Part shown: one piece after another, positions 62,097 to 64,000 of the stretch
How positions within the stretch are numbered: the first letter of the stretch is position 1
Layout of the letters: the number at the start of each line of letters is the position of its first letter
DNA from: Pseudomonas sp. AL03
GTDB taxonomy: Bacteria > Pseudomonadota > Gammaproteobacteria > Pseudomonadales > Pseudomonadaceae
Direction: 5' to 3'
DNA length: 64,000 bases
Assembly: GCF_029960815.1 (NCBI RefSeq)
Contig: NZ_JASBRE010000004.1
Span: 124,001-188,000, forward strand
The notes under the pieces: generated by a model
Database searches by the model: none
The model's input: only the letters and a program-made list of their open reading frames with translations
What the model was told of the DNA's origin: nothing
Program-made: the position numbers and the translations under genes

Positions 62097-64000
62097 CACG
62101 GCAGCGTCGACAACGGAACGCGGTACAAGGCATCACCCGGTTCGGCATCGCCGAAACGCACCCAGTTGGCCAAGTCGTTGTGGAAGGTTTCGTAGAGGCG
62201 GATTTTCGAATCCAGCTCGTCGATAAAGTCTTCCTGCTCGGCCACGCTCAGGGAAAGCCACAAGTCCTGAGTCATGTTCAACGACTTGCTGCGGTATGGC
62301 AGCCCTTCCAGGTACTCACCCAGAACCCCGCCATCGGCCAGGTTGCCACCCTTGCGCAAGGCCGAAGGATCGCGGCTCATGTAGGCACTGGCGCTGGCGA
62401 TTTCCTGGAAGAAATTCTTCGGCGAGGTCTGGGTCTTGCGAGCGGCATCGACGATCAGTTTCAGCGATTGCTGCAAGTCGTTGAGCTGCAATTTGGTCAG
62501 CATCACGCACACCTGGAACGCCGGCAGTGCCGAGTTGGTCAGGTCGCGGTCGGCGGTCCAGGCGCTGACCAGTTGCGGTGCGTGGCTGGCGGCTTTACGC
62601 CCCAAAAAGTCCATGTGCATCGCATAGCCGACGGCCGCCGATTTGTCGGTCAGGCTCGGCGCTGCGCTCAGCAGTGGCACGGTTTGCGGCGTGTTGCTGC
62701 GCACCTGATGCACCAGGTCTGCAAACACCGAACCGATCTCGTCCACCCGCTGACCAAACTTGCGCACATCGGCGCCCGGTACCGGAATGTACAGGTCGCC
62801 GATCTGCGGGTTGGCGTCGGCGGTCAGGGTGCGGTATTGGCTTTGCGCACCGCCGTGGGTTTTCTTGCCGGCGTCGCTGAGCAGGTGCAAGGCGTAGATC
62901 TTGATCTGCTTGCCCAGCGCAGCTTGACGCACTTCAGCCTCGTTCATTTGCGTGGCGGCGTACGGGTCGTTCTTGCGCAGGGCGCCAGCATCGGTGACCA
63001 ACAGAATCAAGCGCCCGCCATAACCGGACCAATCCATGCCCTCGACCGCTTCCATCACACCAGCAAACGCATCTTCGTTGAACGTATGGCTCGAGACCGT
63101 GGACGCCTTGACCTGCCGCGCCAGGTCCATGAAGCGCTGTGGGACGCGTCCCTGTTCCAGGGTGATCAAGGTTTTGGCGACGTATTCCAGGCCAGGGGTT
63201 TTCTGGGTGCTGCTGCGAAACCCCACCAGGCCGAAGCTGACGCTATCCTGCTCGCCGCGCTCGGCGATGCGGGTTTGCAGCTCGTGTACGACGTCGCGCA
63301 CCTGATCGATGTAGGGCTGCATGGACACGGTGGTATCGACCACCAGCACCACGGCGGTGCGGAACGCGTCGGCATTGGCGGTGCTGATTGGCGTGTTGTT
63401 GGCAGCGACCTTCGGAGTATTACCGGGGTCGATGGACGCCACGTTCAGCAACTGCACCGGCAGGCCGTTTTCATCGAAGCTCTCGCGCGAATCGAAGATC
63501 GGCAACAGGTAAAACTGGTTCTGCGGCACCGCGCTGGCGGCCGGTTCCAGGGCCAACACTTGTTGATTGTCTTCGTGGTTCTGCTGGGTCTTGAGCAGCA
63601 GGTTTTTTGCCGCCGACGGATCGGCCAGCAGCTTCTCCACGTCGCCGGGATGACGCAGAAACATCACCGGCGCGCGGCCGGAGCGTTCAGTGAACTTGAG
63701 CACCAGGCTTTGCTTCCAGTCGCTGACCTGCGCGGCCGGCAACCAGCCGTCACTGCGCCCGTCGGTGGCGGCGCCGACACGCAGCCACGGGCTGCCATTA
63801 ACCTCTTTGCGCTGATAGACGTAAAGCACGGAAAACGCCGGCAAGACCTTGCCAGGCGCGGCCCCCGCTTCGCTGGCGAGCTTCGCACCCGGCTTGCTGA
63901 GCACCCGCTGGAACAAGGTTTTTTTGCCGGCCATCAGCAGCGGACGCTGACCGCCATCGACCTCCGTCGCCGCCACGGCGGGCAGCGTATTGACCGGGGG
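62096..64000 (-). CDS. ppkA: T6SS Ser/Thr protein kinase PpkA, C-terminal part (cut by window end)
   Basis: The last 634 codons of a gene whose frame stays open to the window edge. The visible part holds an SH3-like segment (about 30-75: VLPAFSVLYVYQRKEVNG) and a von Willebrand A domain with the metal site DTTVS (DxSxS variant) and LLVTDAGAL. No kinase motif is visible; in PpkA the kinase domain is at the N-terminus, beyond the window. The gene order ppkA-tagT-tagS-tagR-tagQ and the VWA end identify it. PpkA phosphorylates the Fha scaffold to activate HSI-I-type T6SS. Confidence 0.88.
   Translation of the reverse strand, partial: PPVNTLPAVAATEVDGGQRPLLMAGKKTLFQRVLSKPGAKLASEAGAAPGKVLPAFSVLYVYQRKEVNGSPWLRVGAATDGRSDGWLPAAQVSDWKQSLVLKFTERSGRAPVMFLRHPGDVEKLLADPSAAKNLLLKTQQNHEDNQQVLALEPAASAVPQNQFYLLPIFDSRESFDENGLPVQLLNVASIDPGNTPKVAANNTPISTANADAFRTAVVLVVDTTVSMQPYIDQVRDVVHELQTRIAERGEQDSVSFGLVGFRSSTQKTPGLEYVAKTLITLEQGRVPQRFMDLARQVKASTVSSHTFNEDAFAGVMEAVEGMDWSGYGGRLILLVTDAGALRKNDPYAATQMNEAEVRQAALGKQIKIYALHLLSDAGKKTHGGAQSQYRTLTADANPQIGDLYIPVPGADVRKFGQRVDEIGSVFADLVHQVRSNTPQTVPLLSAAPSLTDKSAAVGYAMHMDFLGRKAASHAPQLVSAWTADRDLTNSALPAFQVCVMLTKLQLNDLQQSLKLIVDAARKTQTSPKNFFQEIASASAYMSRDPSALRKGGNLADGGVLGEYLEGLPYRSKSLNMTQDLWLSLSVAEQEDFIDELDSKIRLYETFHNDLANWVRFGDAEPGDALYRVPLSTLP

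Overview
The window is a stretch of a Pseudomonas chromosome, most likely from the P. fluorescens group. It is GC-rich, nearly every gene reads as a Pseudomonas housekeeping gene, and the order kauB / rpmG-rpmB / radC / coaBC-dut-algC-argB / pyrE / crc / rph / yicC-gmk-rpoZ-spoT-ridA / oxyR-recG matches the known Pseudomonas backbone. Several REP/REPIN-type palindromes typical of this group sit between genes. The assignment comes from reading translated sequences and gene order; no database search was made.

Positions 1-28,650 are conserved backbone. A phospholipase D fragment and an MFS transporter converge. The glutamyl-aminobutyraldehyde dehydrogenase gene kauB faces a cupin gene. Ribosomal protein genes rpmB-rpmG are followed by a peptide-binding lipid-independent periplasmic protein. 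radC diverges from the coaBC-dut-algC-argB run (CoA, dUTP, exopolysaccharide sugar and arginine synthesis). pyrE diverges from crc (catabolite repression). rph diverges from yicC-gmk-rpoZ-spoT-ridA (RNA turnover, GTP, RNA polymerase omega, ppGpp). Then come a lipoprotein gene, an epimerase gene, the exbB-exbD-tonB energy-transduction operon, oxyR-recG and a YbaK-HDOD fusion gene.

Positions 28,824-49,235, all on the minus strand, hold a complete-looking type VI secretion system (T6SS) structural cluster with the same gene set and order as the P. aeruginosa HSI-II locus: tssA-B-C-E-F-G-H(clpV)-sfa-(46-codon lipoprotein gene)-fha-tssJ-K-L-M-stp-stk. It carries its own sigma-54 activator and its own Ser/Thr kinase and phosphatase. 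No hcp or PAAR gene lies in the window.

Positions 49,685-56,517, on the plus strand and divergent from tssA, form a five-gene effector module. It encodes VgrG, a DUF4123 adaptor, two tandem paralogous lipoproteins (probable immunity proteins) and a 778-residue class-3 lipase. All four junctions are 4-base ATGA overlaps, and a good sigma-54 promoter candidate precedes vgrG. This module is the most interesting part of the window.

Positions 56,518-57,314 contain a strongly structured intergenic region and a small DUF6124-type gene. Positions 57,429-64,000 (minus strand) hold ppkA-tagT-tagS-tagR-tagQ, the threonine-phosphorylation regulatory module normally belonging to an HSI-I-type T6SS; ppkA runs off the window edge. 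Two differently regulated T6SS gene sets therefore seem to sit side by side, with an antibacterial lipase module between them.
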